Shown here piece after piece: positions 13,816 to 49,245 of a stretch of DNA of 64,000 nt. The stretch spans positions 18,388,554-18,452,553 of the forward strand of contig OY741270.1 of assembly GCA_963514095.1 (NCBI GenBank), read 5' to 3'. This DNA is from Eutrigla gurnardus. Taxonomy: Eukaryota; Chordata; Actinopteri; Perciformes; Triglidae. A program made the position numbers and the translations under genes. Positions within the stretch are counted from its first letter, which is position 1. The number at the start of each line of letters is the position of its first letter. Below the pieces are notes generated by a model that worked only from the letters and a program-made list of their open reading frames with translations, was not told the DNA's origin and made no database searches.

Positions 13816-15180
13816 GACTGATAACATCTCCTCTTTACTTTTACCAGTAAAGACTAGTACCATTGAATGTCTGCATTGAAATGTGTTCGTAGATTTGTGT
13901 CCTGGATTGTTGGTTTAATATTATAATCCAATAAGCAAAACATGTGTGTCCCCTAATTAATATCATCAGCTCGACAGAAGATTTAAAAGTGAACTTCAAC
14001 TTTATATTCATCATCACATAACTTGTGTACATAAAAATGTTTCAAGTATTAGCAGTGGAGCAACATGGGGTTCAGTGTCTCAGTCAAGGACACTTCGACC
14101 TCCAACTTCAAACCACCAACCTCGAAGAGTTCTCTGAGTCACAGCTGGCCTGATTTAAGAAGGGCAACTCAAATGTGACTGGAAATGTCCGAAACTCTTT
14201 TTAACAGTTGACTTGGTTGAAAATGTTAGTAGTAGTAAATCATTGAAGTGTTTCATTTTAAATATTGTACGGCTGAATTTTCCAAAGATATTCATTTTCA
14301 GCGTCGGGCTATTTCCGTTGCTATTTGCAAGTTTTTCCTGCCACTTGAATTGGCAGTGTTGGCCCATTTATTATAGGAGGAACACCCTGTTTAACTGAAT
14401 TTCTGACTTTTCATGAATCACCTCAGCTTGTGAAAACAGTTGTTGAATGTCTTCTGTGACTCTGGAGGGAGCTTTGAAAAGAAACTTTGCCTTATTTTAG
14501 CTATGTTATGAAGATTAAAAACAATCTAACAAAGTTGTGTTACAAAAATGGGGGAATGGAGTTTGAAAAATGTGGGTCTTTGTCAGACATGGCGTGTCCA
14601 AGTATATACTATTAGTTGTATTATGGAAGTGTAGGATCCAGCTTCCAGACATACTAGGGAATACAACGGTGCTGTTTTGTTCATCCACACATCTCTTGGA
14701 AGAAATGCTGGAGTAACCCTCTAAGAAAATACAAGATAGGGCTTTATAATAACGTTTTTCTTGGAGACCCCAAAATGTCAGTACTGCATTAGAGACAAAA
14801 ACAGTAGTTGGTCACATATATGCTGTTAACATGATGAGTGAAACCGTTATCGCTGGTGTTACTTATCTTTGTCAACATAGAGACCACTAGGTGGCAGCAC
14901 TTGTTCATGGCGTTGTTATTAAAATGGCATTAATCAGTCATAGCAAAATATATTACTGAACCTACTGAATTACTTTTAATTTAAATGAGAAAATATTGTA
15001 TCTTCTCTACTAAATACTTCAGTGACAATGTGGATATTTGAGTCTGCGATGCCCAGCAAATCGTTTTTCTTATTATTTGTTTTAATCTAATATAGAATAA
15101 TAGCAGTAACGTATTCCAATAGCCTCCCTTTGATAACGCCGTAGGACCTAATTGTTCTGATTAATAGTGATGTGTGTGTC
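13816..15180. other. Intergenic region zfyve28-fgfrl1
   Basis: This is unique AT-rich sequence with no supported coding exon or RNA gene. It holds a strong CTCF-like motif, listed separately. Confidence 0.6.
14884..14899 (+). promoter_or_regulatory. CTCF-like binding motif, forward orientation
   Basis: CCACTAGGTGGCAGCA matches the CTCF core consensus CCASYAGRKGGCRSY at all positions except the last. It sits between the zfyve28 3' end and the fgfrl1 first exon. Binding itself is inferred. Confidence 0.55.
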
Positions 15181-15682
15181 TGTGTGTTGTATCCTTCTTT
15201 AATCTCCACAGCTGTTATCTCTTTTCTTTACACTGAGCTGACAGCGGTGCAGATATACTGGCTGTGTGATGAAGAGGTTTGTGTGGGCAGGAGATGAAGA
15301 GTTAAACGTGTCCGGCCTCCGCGCGCTCTGATTGGCCTGCAGCTGCAACGCTGGGACGGACAACAAGTCTCCGCTCTGTGCTCACTGGAAAAGTCGCCCG
15401 GTGGACGAAGCGGACTACACGGACGGGACTGCCCCCGAGTTCAAAAATAATAATAATAATAATAAGCATATGCTCCTTTTTATTGTGCTTTATGGAAGTA
15501 TCCGGTTTAATTCGGCCTTTGAATCCGCTATTTTATCCCAGAAACAGGCGCGTGCTGGTCTGTTAGAGGTCGGTGAAAAGTCGACCACTGTCACTTAATT
15601 CATGGGCTCAAAACGGACTTTAGCTCAAAACATTTCTGTCAAGAGGCTGACACAAGGTTGACTTCATTCATTGAATATCCAG
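15180..15682 (+). promoter_or_regulatory. fgfrl1: fgfrl1 promoter region and non-coding first exon
   Basis: A locally GC-rich patch with an inverted CCAAT box (ATTGG at about 15331-15335) is followed by sequence ending in a good donor, CCAG|GTATGT, at 15682/15683. The next exon begins after TTTTTTCAG at 16322 and carries the start codon 11 bases later, so this is the likely 5' UTR exon. The transcription start is not determined. A short (AAT)n run lies near 15449-15466. Confidence 0.5.
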
Positions 15683-16333
15683 GTATGTTATCGACATATT
15701 TATACTGGCCTTTCCTCTATGTTTTGTTTTCTTTTAATGTCCCAATTTATCTGCATGTTTAACTACAAGTGAGCAGTGATAATGTACTGTGAGCAGAGAT
15801 AAACTAGCTAAAACAGACGTTTAATTAAGTTGCTTATTCAAGACCTCGGTTAGCTCAATTTGAATATTTGCACGAGATGTAACGGTGATATTAAATACCA
15901 GGACTTATTCAACTTACAAGGACCCTAAAAGTATGTAAATTTACATTTACAGACAGACCCCAAACTTGACCAAAGGCTGTAGCTGGACTGAATATTCAGT
16001 CTCAAGGGTTAGCTATAGTGCTAAAAATATTACCATTAAATCTACTTCCTTTTGAGTTCATTTGAGACCCTAAATTGTCCCAGGAGTGTAGTTTGGGAAC
16101 CATTTGAGGTCAACTCAACAAAAAAAACCGCCAACCAGAAAAAGGCATGAAAATTGACTTGTAATTAATGGTAATTTATATTTCTGTTCATAATGTTATA
16201 TTCCATGTTTTTTTTTAGAGTATGTGAAATCAACTTGATAAGCAATTTTTGTAACTCCTCTGATAGCCCCATGAGATTAAAACGCATATGTACCCTGTGT
16301 CGTTGACCATGTGTTTTTTCAGATTTAGGGGAC

Positions 16334-39781
<23,448 letters not shown>

Positions 39782-40730
39782 CCTCGGTGCCAAATAACCC
39801 CTCCCCGCACTACATACACAGCATGAGCTCTGGACTGAACAGCAGCTGCTCAGTGGCATTACTCTTTAAAGACTCTTCTCATAGGTGGAGATTGTTAGGA
39901 GGATGTGCATGTGGGGAAACAAACAGTGGCCAGTGATACACACCTTGTGTTTTTACATCCAAACATTCATATTTGGTGCTTATTTTTTACCAGATTCTCA
40001 CACCACTAAAAATCCATTCATCCTTGTTGTGCACTTAATACAAAAAAAAGGACAAGGACATTTTTGTGTGTGAGTTTGAGCAGCTATTCAGGCCAGCTGA
40101 AAGGTCTTCCTCAGCAGTGGAATTTTGCATTTTCCTACTTGAGGTGTAGCTGAAAATGGAGGTCAGGTTTTACCTTTCACTTATTCAGCTGTTGGAGCGC
40201 TGAGGGCTCCGTATGTTCTGCCTGGTGATGAAGACAAAAAAATGGTACTCAAGATTCACAAAAGGGCTGGTTCTGTGCCCTACTCAGGTCGTTCTTGTTT
40301 GTTAAAGATGCATAATGTTTGGAATGCTGACCACTATCCTGTATATGACCTTTCTCCATCCCTCACTTTTGTTCTCTGGTAAAAGTGATTGTGTGTAGAC
40401 TGCTAGGTCATTTCTCACCTTTTTATGGCACGCCGACCTTGTCTGAGACTGCAAGGGATGGATGAATTGTGTTCCCATGTTAACTGAATTGGTCTTCATT
40501 ATCATTTCATCTTTTTTTTTTTATGGTAGGTAGACATGCTGAGATAAACCAGCAGAGGATGCCACCTTATCCAGCCACAGTATATGAAGCTACAGTCATT
40601 TATAATCAAAGTCATGAATACTTAATTTATTTTGCAAAAACAAATGTCTCAAAAGTTTATTTTTCAGAGTGAGGCGTTTTTTCATATCTATGTAATATTA
40701 TTAAAGTATACTGTTGTGTATAGTACATTT
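39782..40730 (+). other. fgfrl1: Probable fgfrl1 3' UTR
   Basis: The sequence follows the TAG at 39779-39781. The variant poly(A) signal ATTAAA at 40700-40705, followed by GT-rich sequence (ACTGTTGTGTATAG), is the best end signal I noticed. No coding frame is present. Confidence 0.4.
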
Positions 40731-41637
40731 TGAGTACTTTGTCACCCAGTTTAATCACATTTAGATCATGCCAATATTTAGGTATTTCTGTATGTAATTG
40801 GTTATATTTGACAATCCTGTATGATGTATTCTGTTGAAAGCTCAAAAACTAAAATCATATAAAAGTTCGATGGTTTGCTAGTTTGATTAAATGACCTGAA
40901 ACCAAGTAGTTACATGCCTCACAAAGACTAATACATTTGTTCCATCTGTGAATATTCTTCAAAGGCTGCAGTCTGCGCTTGTTAAAAGGTAAAAATCGTT
41001 GGGAGTAAGAGACTCTAGTGGCGGTTACCTGTCCTAAAACATAAGCGCTGGGCACAGGCAGGTCAGCTTTCGTCCTTTGAACAAGTTGAAGTGTCTGCTC
41101 TGGGTGATGCAGAGGGCAGCCAGCAGAGGGACGACGCTGCTGGGATGAATGACTGGATAGATAGACACAAGAGTGGTCTCTCACAATCCTTTTTAGATGA
41201 GTGATGGCCCCTGCAAGACTACACCGAGTGACCAGCATCTTTTCCCATTTAAGTGACTCGACCCTCTCCGCCTCCCCCTTGGTCCGCACTACCACCTCAT
41301 TCAACTCCAATCTAGGTAGGATTTCCTTTCACCGTTTAGGATGTGCATTGTCCTGCCTCTGGGAGTGATGTGACAGGCCCCTGTGATTGCTCAGGAAAGA
41401 AGGGGAGCATTGTACCAGGTGAGCTCTTGTTTTGTTGTAAGCAATACAGGATGGGGATGAGCTTTGGCTCCAGACAGATGAGGGGTGAGTGCACTGAAAA
41501 GCTTTGTGCGTTTAAAGTTGAAATTCTGAACAGAACATAACTTGTTTAGGCTTCAAACGTCCCGTTACTTCCATATCCATTAATGATCCAAACCCAAAAC
41601 CCAGATCACAAGATTCAAAAACACTATGAAGGCCAAG

Positions 41638-41652
41638 ACTGCCCCCTAGTGG
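41638..41652 (-). promoter_or_regulatory. CTCF-like binding motif, reverse orientation
   Basis: The - strand reads CCACTAGGGGGCAGT, a full match to the CTCF core consensus. It lies between the 3' ends of the convergently transcribed fgfrl1 and tacc3. Binding is inferred. Confidence 0.6.
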
Positions 41653-41687
41653 TTTAATATAACAGCTAATACAACTTGTAAATTATC

Positions 41688-41693
41688 TTTATT
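41688..41693 (-). terminator. tacc3: tacc3 poly(A) signal AATAAA
   Basis: TTTATT on the + strand is AATAAA on the - strand, about 122 bases after the tacc3 stop codon. It is the first canonical signal downstream. Confidence 0.6.
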
Positions 41694-41814
41694 AACGTTT
41701 TACAGTATTATAAGAACATTGACATGAGAACATTGATAAAGACAAACAAAGAACACAAGAAAATTATCTGGACACGGAAACAGAAAAAGAAATATACAGC
41801 ATTTACAAATGAGC

Positions 41815-44800
41815 TCATCCCTTCTGGACTTTGGTGATAAGTTCATCACAAAGTTTGGTGAGCTCTTCAGCCTCCTTCTCCTGCAAAGAAATAGTACGTA
41901 GATTATATTTAGTTGTTATCAATATGTCTGCAAATGCACACCATCTAATGCACATCTTCACTCACCTTCTGTTCCAGGCTCTTCTCCTGTGACTGCACCT
42001 TCATCTGCTCCCTCCGCAGCTGGGCCTGAAGTGCAGATACCTCAGCCTTGTTCTTGGCCCGCACCTCAGCAATCTCTTTATTTGCACTGGAGAAGAACAC
42101 GAAATGTCGGTCAGACACTGTGAGTCTTGCGATTGACATGGTTAAATACAGTATAATCCACTTTCTTACTGGCCAATTTTCTCCTCGGCATGGGCTTTAA
42201 GGGTCTGGTAGCGCTGCTCCTCTTTTTTGATCCTTGTCAGGTAGTCCTGAGCGCAGGCTTTCAGAGTGCCTTCATTCTGGGGACATTGGACAACAAAACA
42301 ATTTAACAAACTACTACAGCTTTTGTTAAACCTTCGAAATAAGTCATGGATTTGTGGTTTTCTAACCTTTTTGTAGCCTTCGATTACATCCTTGTACTTC
42401 TCCAGTCTCTTGAAAAGGTCAGAGAAAGATCTTTCCATGGTGTTGAGGTCACAGGATACTTGTTCCTTCTCCAGGAGAGCCTCGTTGAGCTTCGCCTGGG
42501 CCACCTCCTGCTCCGTCTCCTGATCAGCTGAATACAACATTTAATAGCTCTCGTTAATACATCGTTATATCAAAAATAAGACTGAGGTGTACATTATTAT
42601 ATCAAACTTACCAATCATTTTTGCAATCATTAGCTCAAATTCAGCAATTATTTTCCTGTGTGGGGGAAAACAGATGTCAAATGTCTTGAAACACCAATGT
42701 TAAAATGAGAGGAAAAAAAAAACCTGAAACAAAGCACAGCTTACCTCATTTCTTGACCATCGTCAAGTATCCTGTTATATTTTGCACTCCATTGCTCCTC
42801 TTTTTCCTTTCCCTATTTGAGAAAATAAACATTTAGTTATTTGTTAATACCAAGGGCCTTTTCCTGTAAATTGTTTCAAATCAGGGGACACATTTTTATT
42901 CCATTCATCAATAATTTGGAGAGTGGACTAAAAATAGTCAAAAAACAATGCAATCAATGACATTTCTGATGATCACAATTGCTACTGAACCACATTTAAA
43001 ACAGGATATTATCCCACTTTTTGTGGAATATTGATCTCACTTAATGGTGGAAGATGACTAAAAATTGATTCAGCCGACACCAACAACCCTGTAAGCTTAA
43101 CGACAATCATCGACATTTGGCTGTTAAACACATTTCTTTGGAATTAGATGCTTGTGTTTAACCCAGAATGCATGGTGGTTTGATTAGATTACCATTAACT
43201 GCTCCTGCTTTTTTTTGGACTTCAAATTGAAAACCTCTTCCACCACCATCATTCGTCAAATCCCAAAACATTGAGCAGGACATACTTGTGCCTGGACTCT
43301 GGCGATGGCTGCATCCAAGTCTTTCTGACTGTACTTCAGCACTTCAATAATGGCATCCTCAGTGTTTGCTTGCTGGGGGAAAGGAGAGACGAGGTCCCCA
43401 AGGATTGGAGTAACCTAGACGACAGTTCCAGTGTAAATAGATCAAGTTAGGAGAAGTATGAATGTTATCTTTGCTTATTTAAAAAACAAAAACTGTCAGT
43501 AGTGGCATTTCCAGAGTTACTTACTAGTGCTGCAGCCCCAAACAGTTTGAAATCATCCCCATTTGTAGTCTTTTCCACCATCTGTGGAGTTTCAAGCCTG
43601 AGTTGGGGGAGAAAAATAAACCTTACTTGTAAGGTGGTCAAAGTGGTTGCATTTCAGATAAATCTCATTTCGTTTAACAGGATTTTACGACATGGAACAA
43701 ATTCAGCTGTAAGGTCCAGTGACAACAGCCATTAAAGTGAATGGAAACAGAACGTATGTCTTACCGGGAAACAAAGGAAGCAGGGTGAGGGACGTGGGTG
43801 TGTGGGCCTGGGACTGGACCTGCAGATTTTTTTGGGCTCTCTCTCAGGAGGGGGTCAAATTTAAGGTACAAGGATTGTTTCCTCAATGCAGATTCCTTGA
43901 ACTATTGACAGAAAAAGTAAACGTTTAAATATCTTTAGGTCATGCACTGACGATTAACCGACTCATTTAACATACAGGAAGTAAGTACTTACATTGCTGG
44001 ACCCAAACTGTTCAAGGTAATCCATTTGCCCCTCAAAGTTATTGGCCATGACTAGAGATAAAAAAGATTAGATTAGATATATGCACAGGTAAAGAGATTT
44101 CAATTTAAAAGGTGCTTCATAAATAATAGAAGAAGCCATTTCTAAAAATGTAGAGATCTTTGCGTTGTCTAACTTGTACTTACACAGAGTTCCAGGAACA
44201 AACTCGTCACTGAAGTCTGATACGGTGGTCTGCGACTTCTGCTCAGGAAGACTCTCCACGGGTCGTTCAGCTTCAAGTTGAAATCCCAGGTCAGGGTCAG
44301 AAGCAGCTGCGTCTTTAGAGTTCTGTCATTCCACGGTAAAAATGTATGTTTGTGAAAAATATACAACCACAGGAATGATATATAGAAAATGTATCAAACT
44401 GCATTACCTCTCTCAGTACTCCAGGGTTGGGTTCTGCTGCAGCTGGGACATTCTCTGCAGCACTACCGAGGGCAAAAGCATACAAACTTAGAGTGAAATT
44501 AAGGGTTGCTCACACATGAAGCGTCCACTGCAAATAAACACTTGAAAACGCTCAGTTAAAAAAAGGTAAACATACCATGACGATACAGCCTCTTTCTCCA
44601 CAGGCTTGTCCAGTTGCTCTGGAATTGAAGTTTCCTTGAGCACAGCGCCAGATTTTGCGCTACACTTTGGAGAGTTGTTCATGCTTGCTTTTGTGCCAAA
44701 GGGATTGAAATTTGGGTCGTCAAGCGTGTTAAAGTCAATTGAGTAGGACCCTTTTGGAGCTGGAGCATCAGCAACATCGCTGACATCAGGCTTCACTGGA

Positions 44801-46912
44801 GTTTCTTTTGGTGGTTGGACATCACACGCCGGCGTTCCCGCTTTAGGTTTTGCAACAGCTGGCCTTTTGCCAAATTTCTTGGGTGGCTTCCGTTTGACCT
44901 CGCTGCAGTCATCGAAATTAAACTCAAGTTTGACTGGTCCTTCCTTGATCGGGCCTTCAGCAGCCGAAGGCTTGGCAGCATTAGATGACATTGGGGCAAC
45001 TGCAGCTGTTGGTTTCATCTCGGGCTGAACACGCGCCTCTTGAGCCACCTCAGGTATGTCAACATTTGTGGGTTTATTTTCCTTTATTGGAGTCTCCTCA
45101 ACAGGTGAGTTAACGTATGCCACCTTACTCCCAGGGACAGGTGAATTCTGAATTTTAGGACCACCCGTTTGGAAAGGATTCATGTCATCAAGGTTGTCGA
45201 AATCAAAGGTGTAAGAACCTTTTGTTGGCAGTGGAGCGTCTTCCACAAAACTACCTGATGCTCTGCTTTGATGGTCATTTGAAGACAATTGAGCAGATGG
45301 CTTTTTATCAGGTGTGGCACTGCATGAACCTTGTTCCTGGACTGCTGGGCCTTTCACCACTGTGACCTCGACACTCTCTCTGGAGCTGATGTCTGTGGAG
45401 ACGTCAACCTCGACCAGCGCCTCTTGAGCCACCTCAGGTACGTCAACGACATTTGTGGGTTTCATTTCCTTTATCTGCGTCTCCTCGGCAGGTAGGTTCA
45501 TGTCTGGCACCTTTCTCCCAAGGTCAGGGGAATTCGGAATTTTAGAACCGCCAGTTTGGAAAGGATTGATTGCATCGAGGTTGTCAAAATCAAAGGTGTA
45601 AGAACCCGTCGCTGGCAGTGGAGCATCTTCCATAAAACTGCCTGACATTTTGTCTTGATTGACATCGGTACGCATGTTAGCAGGCTGCTCATCAGGTGTG
45701 GCAGAGCATGAATCCTGATCCTGGACTTCTGAGCGTTTCACCACTGTGACCACACTGCTTTCCCTGGAGCTGATGTCGGTGGAGACGTCAACCAGTGAGT
45801 TTTCCACGGATGGGACGAATGGAAGCGTCTCATCTAATGCAGATTCTATTTTGGTGTGCTCCTCCAAGATGTTCTCTGGTTTTGCAGGTTGAGACTCGGT
45901 AGGAGGGTTTTCAACAGCAGGCCTCGCAGGGGAGAGGACCAAGTTAGTAGAGCCCAGAAATGGATTGATAGCATCGAGGTTGTCAAAATCAAACTCATAG
46001 CCTCCTTTGCTTTGGATTGGCATGTTATCATCGGGGTAAGATGACATTTCTGTAGAAAATTCAAGAATGACAATCAGCAATTCAGAGATATTCAAGGAGA
46101 ATAATGTTTTGTCACTAATGTTGGATGAATTACCTTGTTTGGGCTCATTAGGCAGATCAGTGACTTGCAGTGAAGTACTAGAAAAACAAACACGGTTACT
46201 TAAATCGATAGTCATTTAATTGGAGGCATGTTGCAGTATGAGAAGTGTTACTTACTTTTTATCCAAATTTAAGGACTCCAATGCTTTTGTACACTCGTCC
46301 ACACTTGTCATCTTGGCAGATTTGGTGGGAGATACAATCCTTTTAGTCACAGGGTCTCTTCGTGGAGTCTGAAAGCAAACCTACGCACAAGTAATTTGAT
46401 CAGTTTCCTAAATGTTATCTGGATACTAAATTATATACTGAAACAATGAATAGGAAAGTAATATCCAGCCCTTTCACCATAGTTATACGCAACACAAGCT
46501 ATTACAAATGTGACAAGAAACATGTATAAAACTGTTCTTTTTGTAGCTTTGCCCACCACACTCTTCCGTTTTTGTTCAAATACAGTTTAGAGTAAAAACC
46601 AATAAACCACTTCAGGTTAACAATTGTCAAATAGCTGTAGAAAAGGCTTCTCACACATACTAAGTGTATATAATTATCAGCCTGGTGGCCTTATGGTGTG
46701 TGTAAAGAATCGAGAGGGGAAGGGGGACACAACATCTGGTTCTGTACCTTTATCCCCTTTGGCACAGTCTTGCTGGGCAGATTCTCTGTCTGACGCAGGA
46801 TGGAGGGCCTCCCAGTTGGCTGATCCAGGGCAAAAAGGTCATTAAATGAGTTGTTCTCCTTTGCTCCAGGGCAGACCCCACGATTCTCATCATTCACATC
46901 AACGGAATTCAT
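41815..46912 (-). CDS. tacc3: Transforming acidic coiled-coil-containing protein 3
   Basis: Exons in transcript order: 46912-46748 (ATG start, MNSVDVNDENRG), 46368-46256, 46177-46134, 46049-44576, 44462-44408, 44322-44184, 44051-43993, 43901-43765, 43597-43525, 43372(or 43414)-43286, 42812-42745, 42655-42612, 42527-42367, 42276-42170, 42086-41966, 41880-41815 (TGA). All phases join, giving about 970 aa (984 with the upstream acceptor). The large exon is acidic and holds four FDFD/IDF-type repeats of the form GSYTFDFDNLDxxNPF, plus the family's basic KRKPPKKFGKRP segment. The C-terminal third is the TACC coiled coil, with MDYLEQFG, FKESALRKQSLYLKFDPLL, IIEVLKYSQKDLDAAIA, FSDLFKRLEKYKDVIEGYKK and RYQTLKAHAEEKI. 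Family role: recruited by Aurora A and clathrin/ch-TOG to spindle microtubules, where it stabilises kinetochore fibres. Confidence 0.95.
45022..45789 (-). repeat. tacc3: Intra-exon tandem duplication in tacc3 (2 x 384 bp)
   Basis: Two consecutive 128-codon units (45789-45406 and 45405-about 45022) each run through DVSTDISSRES, VTVVK, SCSATPD, GSF-EDAPLP, GSYTFDFDNLD--NPFQTGG and the ending PEVAQEA. The copies stay in frame and are clearly similar at the DNA level, but far from identical. Confidence 0.85.
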
Positions 46913-47379
46913 CCTGCGAAAGCAGAAAAACAAACTACGTTACGGGGGCTGCAATGATCTGATGACACTCTGAGGGAGGTGTCATCCTGAAAGCTGCACC
47001 CGGTTGATAAGACACTTTTAGTTGCGTGGTTTACCGATGTGTGTAAAAACGATCTGCACAGAGAAAGATGACACCATGTAAAAAAAACAGAATCAAGCAA
47101 GACAAATGTGACTCCAAATTTAATTCTATTGGTAAATCCTGGTTGGCATGTGCACATAGAATTATTTCTAAAAAAGGTGGGAAAGTAAAGAGGAAAATAA
47201 CTGCATGGTGATCCCTGAATGTTGACAAAAAATGATAAAGAAGCTACACAGGCAATGGCTCTGTGTGCTAGGCCGATCTGTGGGCCGATGCCAGCGTATT
47301 GCTCATATGTGTTGGCATCTAGTGTACATGTTGGCCAATAAGTAACATGTATTTGAGGTGCTGCCGTTACATAGTTTGT

Positions 47380-47394
47380 CCACCAGAGGGCACT
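47380..47394 (+). promoter_or_regulatory. CTCF-like binding motif in tacc3 intron 1
   Basis: CCACCAGAGGGCACT fits the CTCF core consensus at every position. It is forward oriented and lies between the tacc3 first coding exon and its non-coding first exon. Binding is inferred. Confidence 0.5.
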
Positions 47395-48189
47395 AACAGG
47401 TTCATGTTTCAACTGTAAAAAGTCCAGTTCAGTGCATAAAATTCAAAATTACCATCTGCCACAACAACATTAACTAATTAAAAAGAAAAAAACATGTCAA
47501 TGTGTAGGATAACAGTTTTTTTTCAGGCTACAGAGGCTAGAACTGTGAACTTTGGCTGAGGATGTAAAAGACAAATGCAAAGAGGACCTTATTGGTCAGC
47601 CCTGATGAGACTACAGATATTTTGACATGTAGCAGGAGAAGCACAGGTGTGACTAGTTCCATTCCATTAACAATGGTTCCATTTAAGGGTGCAAGAGCCC
47701 TTGGCGTGGCTACGCTTACTTTTACGTAACTGTGTGTTAATGTCATTAATGACGTAGGCCAAAAAAGGTCACACTCATCCACAAGGTCTGAGTGCACACG
47801 CAGTTAGTGAATCACACCTTTGTCTTATTCTGGTCTTGTTTGGGGACCAACGTTCCCAACGTTTTCACCCATTCGTCACGAGCAACGGACTGCCAACGTG
47901 AACGTTCAGTGCCACATGTAATCCGTGGGCAAAATACTCAATGTGTAATGTGAGAGTATAGACATTATTTTAAACAAGATGAGATATACATTATTATATG
48001 CACAATTGGATTTTCTAACTGTATCCTCCCGAAAGCTAGCTGGAACGTGGCTCATCATAAAAGCCACTAAAGTTACGGTCGACTAACGTTACTATTAACA
48101 TAACATTCAACGTAAATAACACAAACTTGGGAAGAGACCACACAGCAAGGTGTAAAATAGGATATTATTAACCTATATTCACCACCTAC

Positions 48190-48425
48190 CTAAAAAATCC
48201 GATCCAGTTGGCCGAAATTACAACGTCTTTCGTCAAACCATCCAACTGCAGGGCGACCACGAATGACTAGTGAACTTTGAAAACCTCCTCCTCGCCTGGT
48301 CTGGGCGACAGCCGTTTGGAATTTAAAGTCTTGAAACCTACCAATAAACTCGCGAGAAACATTCAAAGGAAACGCGCTTCCGGGTTGAGCGGCCAATCAC
48401 GTAAAGAGCGGATGTGATCCAATCG
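48190..48425 (-). promoter_or_regulatory. tacc3: tacc3 non-coding first exon and NF-Y/CHR-type cell-cycle promoter
   Basis: On the - strand, a donor TTTTAG|GTAGGTGG near 48189 ends the likely 5' UTR exon; the next exon starts after TTTCGCAG at 46914. Upstream, in transcription order, are an inverted CCAAT box (48423-48419), a second one 26 bases on (48397-48393), an ETS-like CCGGAAG, and a CHR motif TTTGAA (48367-48362) 31 bases after the second box. A TCTCGCGA element follows. Two CCAAT boxes about 30 bases upstream of a CHR is the arrangement known for DREAM/MuvB-regulated G2/M genes. The start site is inferred. Confidence 0.55.
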
Positions 48426-49139
48426 ACAGCCAACGTCAAAGACCATAGGCATGGCAAGATAACACGAGAACAATAAAAAACAAAGAAACGTAACGCCACG
48501 ATGAGGAATAAAAACGGATTCAACTTGGATTTATGTATTCCAGTGACTGTCAGGCATTTTCAGTCTGCTCATGTGCGAAACACGAGGCTTGTTTTTCCTC
48601 ATTGACGAAGTAGCCACATGGGAACGTTACATATAAACGACAACACTGATATTAGTGTTGAAGATAGACAGACTTGGGGCACTGTGTGATTTTTGTTTGG
48701 GGGTTTTGAAAGCGAAGTGGCAAGTGAAGCCGTGAGACTTTTATTTCGACCACCTGCGAACGACGAACGAACAAATCTGTTGCTTAAAAGAGACCAGAAG
48801 AGATTCCCCAAATAGGACGTGTATCACACCGTCAATTCAGGATAGCTATGCATTATTTAATTTAAACCCATTTTACTTGAAATACTCATTCATGTTAATT
48901 TGTATGTTTGTATTAAAGTGGCGATATTGTTTGTCATGTATGTTCAAACCTGGCTGCAAATAACGCTGGGGCTGTTATTTAGCTTCTAACTGACATTCAA
49001 ATTACAGTGTAAAGAGAAAATTAAAGAAATGATGTTAAGTTCAACTCTCCTACAAGTAGGCGGCGCTATGCAGCGTTCTCGCTGGTTTGTAGCTCGGCAT
49101 TAAACGAAGAAGAAGTAGTAGTCGTACCACCAGCAGGAC

Positions 49140-49245
49140 CTGCCCGCCAATTTTAAAGGATGTAAACAGTATCGTCCTTTTTGTGTGTGACTGCCATGAA
49201 GCAGGTTATTTTTACAACATAACGACGAACACTTCTTTGTCAACA
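49140..49245 (+). promoter_or_regulatory. kif15: kif15 proximal promoter / 5' UTR with CDE/CHR-like motif
   Basis: CCCGCC at 49143-49148 is followed 3 bases later by TTTAAA at 49152-49157 (GCCCGCCAATTTTAAAGG). This resembles a CDE/E2F site next to a CHR-type element and overlaps a CCAAT. The start codon is about 90 bases downstream. Confidence 0.35.

Noticed and set aside
49052..49067. CTCF-like CAAGTAGGCGGCGCTA near the kif15 promoter
   Set aside because: It has two core mismatches, so it is not strong enough to call.
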